A stretch of 64,000 nt of DNA, taken from assembly GCF_036826855.1 (NCBI RefSeq), contig NZ_CP104578.1, positions 6,626,001 to 6,690,000 on the forward strand, in the 5' to 3' direction. The position numbers were made by a program, and so were the translations under genes. This document shows, piece after piece, positions 16,425-24,213 of the stretch (position 1 is the first letter of the stretch; every line of letters begins with the position of its first letter). The stretch is from Streptomyces sp. SJL17-4. GTDB lineage: Bacteria; Actinomycetota; Actinomycetes; Streptomycetales; Streptomycetaceae. The notes under the pieces are model-generated. The model was given only the letters and a program-made list of their open reading frames with translations, had not been told where the DNA came from and ran no database searches.

Positions 16425-17200
16425 CGACTCCCCCCGAACCGTCCCCCAGGCACGAGCCCACCCCGCCCCCCGGCAGCGAGCCGACCCGGGCCCGCGGCGG
16501 CGACCCCGACTCGCCTCCCGGCTCCCACCCCGGCTCCGACCCCCACTCCGGCTCCGGCTCCGGCACCCACTCCGGCTCCGATCCCCATTCCCACTCCGGT
16601 TCCGGCTCTCCCTCCGACGACGTCCCCGTCCTGACCGACACCGACGCCCCCGCGCCCCGCGTCCGCCGCTTCTGGGCGGTCCGACGCATCCCCGCCGCCG
16701 TTCTCGCGGCGCTCGTCCTCGGCGGGGTCGGGCTCCTGCTCTACGACGTGGCGGCCGTACGGGCCGACCGCACCGCCATGGCCTGGCGGCGCGAGCTCGC
16801 CGACGGCCTCGCGACCCGGCCGCTCGACGACACCTGGGTCGTGCTCGGCGCGGCCCTCGCGGTCGTCCTCGGCCTCTGGCTCCTGGTCCTGGCCACGACC
16901 CCCGGCCTGCGCGCAGTCCTCCCGATGCGCCGCGAACACGCCGACGTACGGGCCGGACTCGACCGTGAGGCCGCGGCCCTGGCCCTGCGGGACCGCGCCA
17001 TGGAGGTCTCCGGAGTGCAGTCCGTCCGGGTCCGGGTGGGCCGCGCCAAGGTGGCGGTCAGGGCCGTCTCCCACTTCCGGGCGCTCGACGAGGTCCGCGC
17101 CGACGTGGAGACCGCCCTCGCCGCCGGCGTCGACGAACTGGCCCTCGCCCACGCGCCCGCGCTGACGGTACGGGTGGCCCGGCCGCCCAGGAAGGCATGA
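16421..17200 (+). CDS. DUF6286-type membrane protein of the Asp23 cluster
   Basis: A 259-residue protein. Residues 1-75 are a disordered Pro/Ser/Gly/His/Asp-rich region with repeated HSGSGSG-like units; residues 90-112 (AAVLAALVLGGVGLLLYDVAA) and 143-165 (WVVLGAALAVVLGLWLLVLA) are membrane segments; the C-terminal 80 residues (LALRDRAMEVSGVQSVRVRVG onwards) form an Asp23/AmaP-like alpha-beta domain. This matches what is annotated as DUF6286 in Streptomyces. The start overlaps the preceding stop and its own stop overlaps the next start, both as ATGA, so the genes are tightly coupled. The low-complexity N-terminus probably faces the cytoplasm. Confidence 0.83.
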   Translation: MTTPPEPSPRHEPTPPPGSEPTRARGGDPDSPPGSHPGSDPHSGSGSGTHSGSDPHSHSGSGSPSDDVPVLTDTDAPAPRVRRFWAVRRIPAAVLAALVLGGVGLLLYDVAAVRADRTAMAWRRELADGLATRPLDDTWVVLGAALAVVLGLWLLVLATTPGLRAVLPMRREHADVRAGLDREAAALALRDRAMEVSGVQSVRVRVGRAKVAVRAVSHFRALDEVRADVETALAAGVDELALAHAPALTVRVARPPRKA

Positions 17201-17814
17201 GCCATGAGCCACGAAGAGGTGCTCCGGTGACGGTCGTCCTCCGGCGCGTCAACCGCGTCCTGCTCGGCCTCGCCGGGCTGCTGCTCGTCCTCGTCGGCGG
17301 GGGAGTCCTCGCCGCCTCCCTCGATCTGTCCGTACCGTCCTGGTGGCCCTGGTCGGGCCCCGCGGACGTGCTGCTCTCCGCCGCGGACCGGCAGCGCTGG
17401 CGCGACGAGGGCTGGTGGTGGCCGGTGGTCATCGCGGCCCTCGGACTCGTCGTCCTGCTCGCCCTGTGGTGGCTGCTCGTCCAGTTCCGGCGGGCCCGGC
17501 TCGCCGAGGTCGTCGTCGACAGCGGCGACGGCGATGCGGCGGTGCTGCGCGGCCGGGCCCTGGAGGGCGTCCTGGAGGCGGACGCCACGGCCCAGGACGG
17601 CGTGGCCCGGGCCCGGGTCTCGCTCACGGGCCGCCGCGCGGCCCCCCGTACCCGCGTACGGCTCCTCCTGGAGCCGTACGCCTCCCCGGGGGCCGCCCTG
17701 ACCACGCTCAGCACCCAGGCCCTGGCCCACGCGCGGACGTCCACGGGCCTGCCCGCCCTGCCCACCGAGGCGCGCCTGCGGGCGGTGAAGCACCGGGCCC
17801 GCAGGGTCACCTGA
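17197..17814 (+). CDS. AmaP-like alkaline shock membrane anchor protein
   Basis: A 205-residue protein with the AmaP layout: a membrane segment at about residues 17-40 (RVLLGLAGLLLVLVGGGVLAA), a loop with SWWPWSGP and RWRDEGWWWP, a second membrane segment (VVIAALGLVVLLALWWLLVQF) and a cytoplasmic domain, with VSLTGRRAAPRTRVRLLLEP in the middle. In Staphylococcus, AmaP anchors Asp23 at the membrane, and that is the likely role here. I give the ATG that overlaps the previous stop; GTG 17227, with AGAGG upstream, would give 195 residues and is equally possible. It closes the Asp23 operon. Confidence 0.85.
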   Translation: MSHEPRRGAPVTVVLRRVNRVLLGLAGLLLVLVGGGVLAASLDLSVPSWWPWSGPADVLLSAADRQRWRDEGWWWPVVIAALGLVVLLALWWLLVQFRRARLAEVVVDSGDGDAAVLRGRALEGVLEADATAQDGVARARVSLTGRRAAPRTRVRLLLEPYASPGAALTTLSTQALAHARTSTGLPALPTEARLRAVKHRARRVT

Positions 17815-17834
17815 GGCTCCTGGGTTCCTGCGGA

Positions 17835-18590
17835 TCAGAACTCGGCGCGCGCCCCGCCGTCCACCGGGAGCATCAGCCCCGTGAGGTACGAGGCGGCCGG
17901 CGACAGCAGGAAGGCCGCCGTCCGCCCGAACTCCTCCGGGGTGCCGTAGCGGCGCAGCGGGATGGTGAGCTCGTTGGCCGCGCGGGCCGCGTCCGCGTCG
18001 CCGGAGAGGGAGTCCAGGAACCGCACCCGGTCCGTGTCGATCCGGCTGGGCAGCAGCCCGATGACGCGCACCCCGCGCGGGCCCAGGTCGTTGGCGAGGG
18101 ACTTCGCGAAGCCGGCGAGACCCGGGCGCAGACCGTTCGAGATGGTCAGGCCGGGGATCGGCTCGTGGACCGAGCCGGACAGGACGAAGCCGATGACACC
18201 GCCCTCGCCGAGCGTCTCGGCGGCCGCGCGGGCCAGTCGTACGGCCCCGAGGAAGACGGTGTCGAAGGCGGTGGCCCACTCCGCGTCGGTGTTGTCGGCC
18301 GCGAAGCCGGGAGCCGGTCCGCCGACGCTGATGAGGATGCCGTCGAAGCCGCCGAACCGCGCCCGCGCCTCGGCGATGAGCCGCGCCGGGGTCTCCGGGT
18401 CGGCGTTGTCGGCGGCGATGCCCGCCGCGCCCGGGCCCAGCTCGGCCGCGGCCTCGGCGACGGTCTTCTCCTCGCGACCGGTGACCAGCACCTTGGCCCC
18501 CTCGGCCAGCAGCGCCTCGGCGGAGGCCCGCCCGAGCCCCCGCGTCGCCCCGGTCACCACGTACACACGGTCCTTCAGTCCAAGATCCAT
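17835..18590 (-). CDS. Short-chain dehydrogenase/reductase
   Basis: A 251-residue classical SDR using NAD(P)H. It starts MDLGLKDRVYVVTGATRGLG, with the TGxxxGxG cofactor motif at residues 14-21. The active-site lysine normally lies in a YxxxK motif; here the region reads SGSVHEPIPGLTISNGLRPGLAGFAKSLA, so the Tyr is replaced (SNGLR), as in several divergent SDRs that still carry the C-terminal LTGLMLPVDGG. Its activity is therefore uncertain. The GH15 gene upstream ends only four bases before this ATG, so the two are translated from one message. The substrate is unknown. Confidence 0.87.
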   Translation of the reverse strand: MDLGLKDRVYVVTGATRGLGRASAEALLAEGAKVLVTGREEKTVAEAAAELGPGAAGIAADNADPETPARLIAEARARFGGFDGILISVGGPAPGFAADNTDAEWATAFDTVFLGAVRLARAAAETLGEGGVIGFVLSGSVHEPIPGLTISNGLRPGLAGFAKSLANDLGPRGVRVIGLLPSRIDTDRVRFLDSLSGDADAARAANELTIPLRRYGTPEEFGRTAAFLLSPAASYLTGLMLPVDGGARAEF

Positions 18591-18594
18591 GGAG

Positions 18595-20385
18595 CTATCC
18601 TGCCGGGTCCTGATCCTCGGCTGCCAGTGCGAGCGCCGTGCCCACCAGGCCGATGTGGCTGAAGGCCTGCGGGAAGTTGCCCAGCTGGCGGTCCGTCACC
18701 GGGTCGTACTCCTCCGCCAGGAGGCCCACGTCGTTGCTGAGGGCCACCAGGCGCTCGAACAGCTCCCGGGCCTCCTCGGACCTGCCGGTCAGCCGCAGGG
18801 CGTCCGCGAGCCAGAAGGAGCAGACCAGGAAGGTGCCCTCCTGGCCGGGGAGGCCGTCCACCTTGCCCGAGTCCGTGCTGTAGCGGCGCAGATACCCGCC
18901 GTGCATCAACTCCGCCCGTACCGCGTCCACCGTGCCGACCACCCGGGGGTCGTCCGGCGGCAGGAAGCCGACCTGCGGGATCAGCAGGGTCGCGGCGTCC
19001 AGCTCCCGCGAGCCGTACGACTGGGTGAAGGTGTTCCGGACGGGGTCGTACGACCTGGCGCACACCTGCGCGTGGATCTCGTCCCGCATCGTCCGCCACC
19101 GTGCCGCGTCGCCCGGCAGCGAGGGGTCCGCCTCCAGGGTGCGCACCGCCCGGTCGGCGGCCACCCAGGCCATCACCTTCGAGTGGGTGAAGTGCCGGCG
19201 CGGCCCGCGCACCTCCCACAGCCCCTCGTCGGGCTCGCGCCAGGTCGACTCCAGGAAGCCGAGCAGGCTCAGCTGGAGGTTCCAGGCGTGCCGCTCCGCG
19301 GGGATCCCGGCCTCACGCGCGCGGTGGAGCGAGTCCATGACCTCGCCGTACACATCGAGCTGGAACTGGTCCACGGCCGCGTTCCCGGTCCGTACCGGCG
19401 AGGAGTCGGCGTAGCCGCGCAGCCACGGCAGGGTGGTCTCGGGGAGCCGGCGCTCCCCGGCGGGCCCGTACATGATCTGCAGGTCGGCAGGGTCGCCGGC
19501 GACCGACCGGAGCAGCCAGTCCCGCCAGGCGCATGCCTCGTCGACGTATCCGGCGGCGAGCAGCGCGCCGAGGGTGAGGGAGGAGTCGCGCAGCCAGCAG
19601 GCGCGGTAGTCCCAGTTCCGTACGCCGCCGACCTCCTCCGGCAGGGAGGTGGTGGGGGCGGCCATGATCCCGCCGGTCGGGGCGTACGTGAGGGCCTTCA
19701 GGGTGATCAGCGAGCGCAGCACCGCCTCCCGGTACGGGCCGCGGTAGGTGCAGCGGGCCGACCAGTCCCGCCAGTCCGCGAGGGACTGCTCCAGGGCCTC
19801 GTAGGGGTCGACGAGGTCGGGGCGCGGCTCGTGCGAGGGGTGCCAGGTCAGCACGAACGCGACCTTCTCGCCGGCGGTGACGGTGAAGGAGGAGCAGGTG
19901 GAGAACTGCTGGCCCCAGGTCTTCACGGGCGGCTCGCTGCGCAGCCAGACCGCGTCGGGCCCGGCGATGGCGACCCGGTGGCCGTCGGAGCGGCGCATCC
20001 ACGGCACGACCGATCCGTAGTCGAAGCGGAGCCGCAGGACGGAGCTCATCTCGACCCTGCCGCTGACGCCCTCCACGATCCGCATCAGATCGGGGGCCTT
20101 GTCCCGCTGCGGCATGAAGTCGACGACCCTGACGGTGCCGGTCCGGGTCTCCCAGTAGGTCTCCAGGACGAGGGAGTCCTCGGCGTACCGGCGGGAGGTA
20201 CAGGCCGTGGCGCCCGTCGGGGCGATCCGCCAGTGGCCGTTGTCCTCGTCGCCGAGGATCGAGGCGAAGCAGGCCGCCGAGTCGAACCGGGGCAGACACA
20301 GCCAGTCGACCGATCCGTCGCGGCCGACGAGCGCGGCGGTCTGGAGATCGCCGATGAGGGCGTAGTCGTCGATACGTTGCGTCAC
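18595..20385 (-). CDS. Glycoside hydrolase family 15 protein (glucoamylase/trehalase-like)
   Basis: A 596-residue cytoplasmic GH15 enzyme without a signal peptide. The N-terminal beta-sandwich begins MTQRIDDYALIGDLQTAALV and the (alpha/alpha)6 barrel contains NWDYRACWLRDSSLTLGAL, the family hallmark. The candidate general acid is the Glu in EPDEGLWEVRG and the general base the Glu in GQEGTFLVCSFW. Members of this actinobacterial group include trehalases as well as glucan hydrolases, so the substrate is either trehalose or an alpha-glucan; the sequence does not decide. The GTG start has a poor ribosome binding site. It is coupled to the downstream SDR gene. Confidence 0.9.
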   Translation of the reverse strand: MTQRIDDYALIGDLQTAALVGRDGSVDWLCLPRFDSAACFASILGDEDNGHWRIAPTGATACTSRRYAEDSLVLETYWETRTGTVRVVDFMPQRDKAPDLMRIVEGVSGRVEMSSVLRLRFDYGSVVPWMRRSDGHRVAIAGPDAVWLRSEPPVKTWGQQFSTCSSFTVTAGEKVAFVLTWHPSHEPRPDLVDPYEALEQSLADWRDWSARCTYRGPYREAVLRSLITLKALTYAPTGGIMAAPTTSLPEEVGGVRNWDYRACWLRDSSLTLGALLAAGYVDEACAWRDWLLRSVAGDPADLQIMYGPAGERRLPETTLPWLRGYADSSPVRTGNAAVDQFQLDVYGEVMDSLHRAREAGIPAERHAWNLQLSLLGFLESTWREPDEGLWEVRGPRRHFTHSKVMAWVAADRAVRTLEADPSLPGDAARWRTMRDEIHAQVCARSYDPVRNTFTQSYGSRELDAATLLIPQVGFLPPDDPRVVGTVDAVRAELMHGGYLRRYSTDSGKVDGLPGQEGTFLVCSFWLADALRLTGRSEEARELFERLVALSNDVGLLAEEYDPVTDRQLGNFPQAFSHIGLVGTALALAAEDQDPAG

Positions 20386-20419
20386 GCTTTGGGCTGTTCC
20401 CGGAAGCGGCGACGGTCAA

Positions 20420-21259
20420 TCAGAGGGACGGAGTGGCCTGGATCGCTTCGGAGTCCCGTTCCGGGGTTCCCGGGGTGCCCGGAGTGTCGTTCCCCGTGGT
20501 GCCGGCGGAGGCCTCGGTCTCCCGGTCGCGCTTCTCGCGGCGGACCAGGATCACCCAGCCGACGGGCACCCCGGCCGCGAAGAGCCACCACTGCACCGCG
20601 TACGCCATGTGGGCGCCGATCGATGCGTGGTCGGGCTCGGGGATCAGCTCGGGGGTGTCCCCGGCGGGTTCGGGCCCGGTCTGCTCCAGGTAGCCGCCCA
20701 GCACCTCGCGGCCGATGAGCTCCGCCTGCTGCTCGCTGTTGATGAGCATGACCTGACGGTCCGGCAGCCCCTTCAGGTCCTTGATGCCGCTGGCGCCGGT
20801 CGTCTCGTCGGCCTTGAGCCGGCCGGTGATGGTGACCTCGCCCTTGGGGGCGGGCGGCACCGGCGGGAAGGAGTGCTGGTCGGCGGCGGCCGGGACCCAG
20901 CCGCGGTTGACCAGGACGATCCGGCCGTCCCGGAGGACCAGCGGGGTCAGGATGTGGACGCCGACCCGCTCGTCGGAGGAGGTGCGGCGGCGGACGACCA
21001 CCTCATGGGTGGTGTCGAAGGTGCCGGTGGCGGTGGCGGGCCGCCAGTAGTCGGAGCGCGGGACCGTGTGGCCGGGGGAGGTGAGCTCCTCGACCGGGAC
21101 CGGCTTCGCCGCGATGCTGTCCGCGATCAGGGCGTTCTGGGCGACCCGGCGCTCGTGCCGGTGGAACTGCCAGAAGCCCAGCTCGATCATCGTCGGGACG
21201 AGGACGAGGGCGATGAGGGTGAGGATCACCCACTGCCGGGACAACAAGAAGCGGTACAC
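20420..21259 (-). CDS. SURF1 family protein, cytochrome oxidase assembly factor
   Basis: A 279-residue SURF1 homologue, which in bacteria helps insert heme a into the aa3 cytochrome c oxidase. Two membrane segments flank a periplasmic-type domain: residues 10-28 (VILTLIALVLVPTMIELG) and a C-terminal helix (YAVQWWLFAAGVPVGWVILV). Family motifs LGFWQFHRHE, RPATATGTF, VLVNRGWVP and VQWWLF are all visible. GTG 21259 is preferred because the protein then starts directly before the first membrane segment; no Shine-Dalgarno sequence is seen, but TACGGT lies exactly six bases upstream, so the mRNA may be leaderless. A Thr/Pro/Gly-rich tail follows the last helix. Confidence 0.92.
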   Translation of the reverse strand: MYRFLLSRQWVILTLIALVLVPTMIELGFWQFHRHERRVAQNALIADSIAAKPVPVEELTSPGHTVPRSDYWRPATATGTFDTTHEVVVRRRTSSDERVGVHILTPLVLRDGRIVLVNRGWVPAAADQHSFPPVPPAPKGEVTITGRLKADETTGASGIKDLKGLPDRQVMLINSEQQAELIGREVLGGYLEQTGPEPAGDTPELIPEPDHASIGAHMAYAVQWWLFAAGVPVGWVILVRREKRDRETEASAGTTGNDTPGTPGTPERDSEAIQATPSL

Positions 21260-21345
21260 CCCATGACCGTACAACTCGGTCCATGGGGTGCACGCACGGG
21301 GGGCGGCTCGCGGGAGACGAGCCCAGGATCGTTTCCTCGGACCAT

Positions 21346-21381
21346 GTCGACTCAGACCTTGTCGACTCACACCCTGTCGAC
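21346..21381. repeat. 15-base tandem repeat that duplicates a stop codon
   Basis: Units GTCGACTCAGACCTT (21346-21360) and GTCGACTCACACCCT (21361-21375) are followed by a partial third, GTCGAC. On the minus strand the repeat covers the end of the zinc-ribbon gene, so its last codons (Val-Asp-Arg-Val-stop) recur in frame as Val-Asp-Lys-Val-stop. It looks like slippage at the 3' end of the gene. Confidence 0.8.
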
Positions 21382-21600
21382 GATGCCCACCTTTCCCTCC
21401 GCGCGGGCGCAGTGTCCGCCGCAGTACCAGCTGCCGTCGACCTCGACGCCCTGTCCGATGATCTGGACCCGGCAGTGCTCGCAGATGGGCGCCATACGGT
21501 GGATGGCGCAGGCGAAGCAGTCGAAGACATGGATCGCGCCCTGCGCATGTACCTCGAAGGACATGCCGTAATCGTTTCCGCAGACCTCACAACGTGCCAT
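21367..21600 (-). CDS. Small zinc-ribbon protein
   Basis: A 77-residue protein with four Cys pairs: CEVC at the N-terminus, CFAC, CEHC and CGGHC near the end. The two knuckle pairs would form two zinc-binding ribbons, and a conserved HxxAP lies between them. Such proteins are common in Streptomyces with no known function; some are labelled prokaryotic metallothionein, which I do not think the sequence supports. A longer frame starting upstream is unlikely because ATG 21600 begins the conserved MARCEVCGNDYG. It lies between SURF1 and the exonuclease on the same strand. Its 3' end is inside a 15-base tandem repeat. Confidence 0.87.
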   Translation of the reverse strand: MARCEVCGNDYGMSFEVHAQGAIHVFDCFACAIHRMAPICEHCRVQIIGQGVEVDGSWYCGGHCARAEGKVGIVDRV

Positions 21601-21664
21601 GCGCCACAGGGTGAGGGCTCCCGGCGGGCGTGCGCAGCTCGGCACGCCCGCAGGGCCGGGGGTG

Positions 21665-22654
21665 TCACCCGTCTGCCGGGGCCACGTCCCGCAGCAGCTG
21701 GGTGTACGCCGCCTCGTCGACGATCGGCGTGCCGAAGGACTTGGCCTTGACGGTCTTGGAGGTGGCGGAGTCCGGGTCGTTGGTGACGAGGAGGCTCGTC
21801 AGCCGGGAGACGCTCCCCGCCACATGGAGTCCGGCGTCGACCGTACGGTCCTCCAGGAGCTCCCGGTCGACGGAGGTGTCTCCCGAGAACGCCACCCGCA
21901 TGCCCTGCTTGAGCGGTTTGTCCGTCTCGTACCGGCCGGGGTTGGGGTACGGGCACGGCGGCCGCTTCCGCGAGGGACGCCAGCTGCCCGCCCGGTACGA
22001 GGAGGCGTACCCGGCCTGGTGGCCGATCCGCGGCTGCTGCGCGGGTGACGCGGCCCACTCGGTCAGCGGCCGGCATTCGAGCAGCGGCAGCCGTACGTTG
22101 CGCTCGGCCGCCGCGTGCAGGCTCGGCCGGAACGCCTCCGCGAGCACGCGCGCGTCGTCGAGCGCGTTGTGCGCGCGCTGCTGCACGACACCGAAGTGCG
22201 CGGCGAGCGACTCCAGCTTGTGATTGGGCAGCGGCAGCGACAGCTCCTTGGCGAGCGCGATCGTGCACAGCCGCTGCCGCACCGGCGCGGCCGACTCCGC
22301 GCGCGCGTACTCCCGGGCGATCATCTGCCAGTCGAACATCGCGTTGTGCGCGACGAGCACCCGCCCGTCCAGCCGGGTCGCGAACTCCGCCGCGATCTCC
22401 GGGAAGAGCGGCGCGCCCTCCAGGACGTCGGTGGTGAGCCCGTGGATCCAGACGGGTCCCGGATCACGCTCGGGGTTGACGAGCGTGTACCAGTGGTCCT
22501 CGACGTTCCCCTGGGCGTCCAGCCGATAGACGGCAGCCGACACTATCCGGTCGTCGCGGGCGAGTCCGGTGGTCTCCACGTCGACGACCGCGTACCCCTG
22601 TGGGTAGGCGGCCGGCCACGTCGCTGCTGTCGTACGGTCGTCAAGCACGGTCAC
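21665..22654 (-). CDS. DEDDh 3'-5' exonuclease with C-terminal BRCT domain
   Basis: A 329-residue exonuclease related to the DnaQ/DNA polymerase III epsilon family. The catalytic residues are the DxE of VVDVETTGL (near residue 25), the Asp of AHNAMFDWQM and the His/Asp of HNALDDARV. After a linker, the C-terminal BRCT domain begins MRVAFSGDTSVDRELLE and continues SRLTSLLVTND, a phosphate-binding type also seen in DNA ligase. Exonuclease-BRCT fusions are typical of actinobacteria and probably act in DNA repair. GTG 22654 overlaps the stop of the TetR gene (GTGA), so the nuclease is co-translated with that regulator. Confidence 0.9.
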   Translation of the reverse strand: MTVLDDRTTAATWPAAYPQGYAVVDVETTGLARDDRIVSAAVYRLDAQGNVEDHWYTLVNPERDPGPVWIHGLTTDVLEGAPLFPEIAAEFATRLDGRVLVAHNAMFDWQMIAREYARAESAAPVRQRLCTIALAKELSLPLPNHKLESLAAHFGVVQQRAHNALDDARVLAEAFRPSLHAAAERNVRLPLLECRPLTEWAASPAQQPRIGHQAGYASSYRAGSWRPSRKRPPCPYPNPGRYETDKPLKQGMRVAFSGDTSVDRELLEDRTVDAGLHVAGSVSRLTSLLVTNDPDSATSKTVKAKSFGTPIVDEAAYTQLLRDVAPADG

Positions 22655-23319
22655 TGAGAATACGGCCCGCGACCGACAACTCCGTCCCCGGTGTCCCCGG
22701 CGGCCCCGGCGAGCAGCCCGTCCACCAGGGCGCGCACCGAGTCGACGAACAGGCGCTCGGTGTCGATGGAGGCGGCCAGCGCGCGGGCGAGGGGGCCGTC
22801 GGACTCGGCGTCCTCGGCGCTCCACAGCTCCTCCTCGGCGGGCGACTGCGCCGGTGCGCGCTCCCGGTTGCGCTCCACCAGGACATAGCCGACGACCTGG
22901 AACTGCACCGCGCGGACGGCCCGCGCCGCGTGCGCCCCGCGCAGTCCCGCGGCGTGCGCCTCGTGGACCAGGGCGCGCTGGGCGGGCAGGAACATGCGTT
23001 CCGTCAGGCCCCGTTCGTGGACCATCGCGACCAGGTGGGGGCGCTCGCGCAGGGCGCGGCGCAGCGCGCGGGCGACCGAGACGAGGCGCTCGGCCGGGGT
23101 CGCGCCGCGGGGGCGGATCGTGTCGAGATCGGCGACCGTCCGCTCGACCAGGGCGTCGAGCAGGGACTCCCGGTTGCCGACGTGCCAGTAGATCGAGGTG
23201 ACCGCGGTGCCGAGCTCGGCCGCGAGTCTGCGCATGGTGAGGGCGTCCGGGCCGTGCTGCTTCACCAGGGCGGCGGCCGTCTCGAGAACCTCCTCCCGGG
23301 TGAGTGCGGTGCGCGCCAT
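22651..23319 (-). CDS. TetR family transcriptional regulator
   Basis: A 222-residue TetR repressor. The N-terminal helix-turn-helix reads ALTMRRLAAELGTAVTSIYWHVGNRESLLDAL, and the C-terminal ligand domain is a TetR_C type with MVHERGLTERMFLP. It is divergent from the decarboxylase/SDR/amidohydrolase operon, and a perfect palindrome, TGTAACTCTGTTACA, lies between them (23373-23387), so it most likely represses that operon and itself. ATG 23319 is chosen because GGGGGAAC is five bases upstream; the longer frame has no such site. Its stop overlaps the start of the exonuclease gene. Confidence 0.9.
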   Translation of the reverse strand: MARTALTREEVLETAAALVKQHGPDALTMRRLAAELGTAVTSIYWHVGNRESLLDALVERTVADLDTIRPRGATPAERLVSVARALRRALRERPHLVAMVHERGLTERMFLPAQRALVHEAHAAGLRGAHAARAVRAVQFQVVGYVLVERNRERAPAQSPAEEELWSAEDAESDGPLARALAASIDTERLFVDSVRALVDGLLAGAAGDTGDGVVGRGPYSQ

Positions 23320-23372
23320 CCGTTCCCCCAACTCTGTCGCGTGCACGGGTCTTTACCCTTCATCGCCGCCGG

Positions 23373-23387
23373 TGTAACTCTGTTACA
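23373..23387. promoter_or_regulatory. Palindromic operator between TetR gene and catabolic operon
   Basis: TGTAAC and GTTACA form a perfect inverted repeat around TCT. It lies 53 bases upstream of the tetR start and 28 bases upstream of the decarboxylase start. A short symmetric site in the gap between a TetR gene and a divergent operon is the usual layout for its operator. Confidence 0.7.
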
Positions 23388-23415
23388 GACCCGACCCCCC
23401 GAAGGGTGGTACGTC

Positions 23416-24213
23416 ATGACACGAGTACGGTACGGGGCTCGCACGGACGCCGAGATCACGGCGGCCCGCACGAAGAGCGCCAAGCTCCCCGACATCTGGT
23501 CCACCGGAGTGGTAGCCGTCTGGGAGACCGATCCGGAGGTGGTGGCGGCCGTCCTGCCGCCCCCGCTGAAGCCCACCGAGCGGCCCCTCGTGCGGGCCAA
23601 CATCTCCCAGGTCGACCTGCCCGGCTACCCCCTCGGCGCCGGCTCGGTGGCCGTCGCCGCCGCCCACGGCGACCGCGAGGGCTGGTACCCGCTGGTCATG
23701 CCGATGACCCACGAGCGCGCCCTCGTCGGCGGCCGCGAGGTCTTCGGCGAACCGAAGAAGCTCGGCGCGGTCGTCGTCGAGCGCGACGGGCTCGTCGTCC
23801 GCGCCTCCCTCGGGCGGCACGGCATCGACTTCGTCGAGGTGCGCGGCGCGGTCTCCGGACCACTGCCGCTCCCGGAGCCGGTCGAGAAGACCGACTTCTA
23901 CTTCAAGTTCCTGCCGGGCGTGGAGGGTTCGGGCTTCGACGCCGACCCCGTCCTCGTCCACTGCGTCCGCAACGAGAAGGTGCGGAAGCTGGAGCGGATC
24001 ACCGGCGACGTGGTGCTGCGCGAGTCCATGTACGACCCGGTCGCCGACCTCCCCGTACGCCGGCTCGTCGAGATCACCATCGGCGAGAAGACCACCGACC
24101 AGCGGGGCACGGTCGCCGAGCGGGTCTCCGCGCAGGCCCTCCTGCCGTACATCCACCAGCGGTACGACGACCCGCAGCAGATCCTCGACGGCCCGCCCGA
24201 GGGGAGCGTCTGA
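23416..24213 (+). CDS. Acetoacetate decarboxylase family protein
   Basis: A 265-residue member of the acetoacetate decarboxylase (ADC) fold. The segment REVFGEPKKLGAVVV near residue 112 contains the adjacent lysine pair that in ADC forms the Schiff base, and VRANISQVDLPGYPLG and PMTHERALVGG are typical. The protein could decarboxylate a beta-keto acid or act as a related hydratase or aldolase; family members have varied chemistry. ATG 23416 follows AAGGGTGG. It is the first gene of a four-gene operon and ends one base before the SDR start (TGATG overlap). Confidence 0.88.
   Translation: MTRVRYGARTDAEITAARTKSAKLPDIWSTGVVAVWETDPEVVAAVLPPPLKPTERPLVRANISQVDLPGYPLGAGSVAVAAAHGDREGWYPLVMPMTHERALVGGREVFGEPKKLGAVVVERDGLVVRASLGRHGIDFVEVRGAVSGPLPLPEPVEKTDFYFKFLPGVEGSGFDADPVLVHCVRNEKVRKLERITGDVVLRESMYDPVADLPVRRLVEITIGEKTTDQRGTVAERVSAQALLPYIHQRYDDPQQILDGPPEGSV

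Noticed and set aside
16500..16620. Ser/Gly/His/Asp-rich repeat region as a mobile or regulatory repeat
   Set aside because: It is the disordered N-terminus of the DUF6286-like protein, in frame and with normal codon bias.
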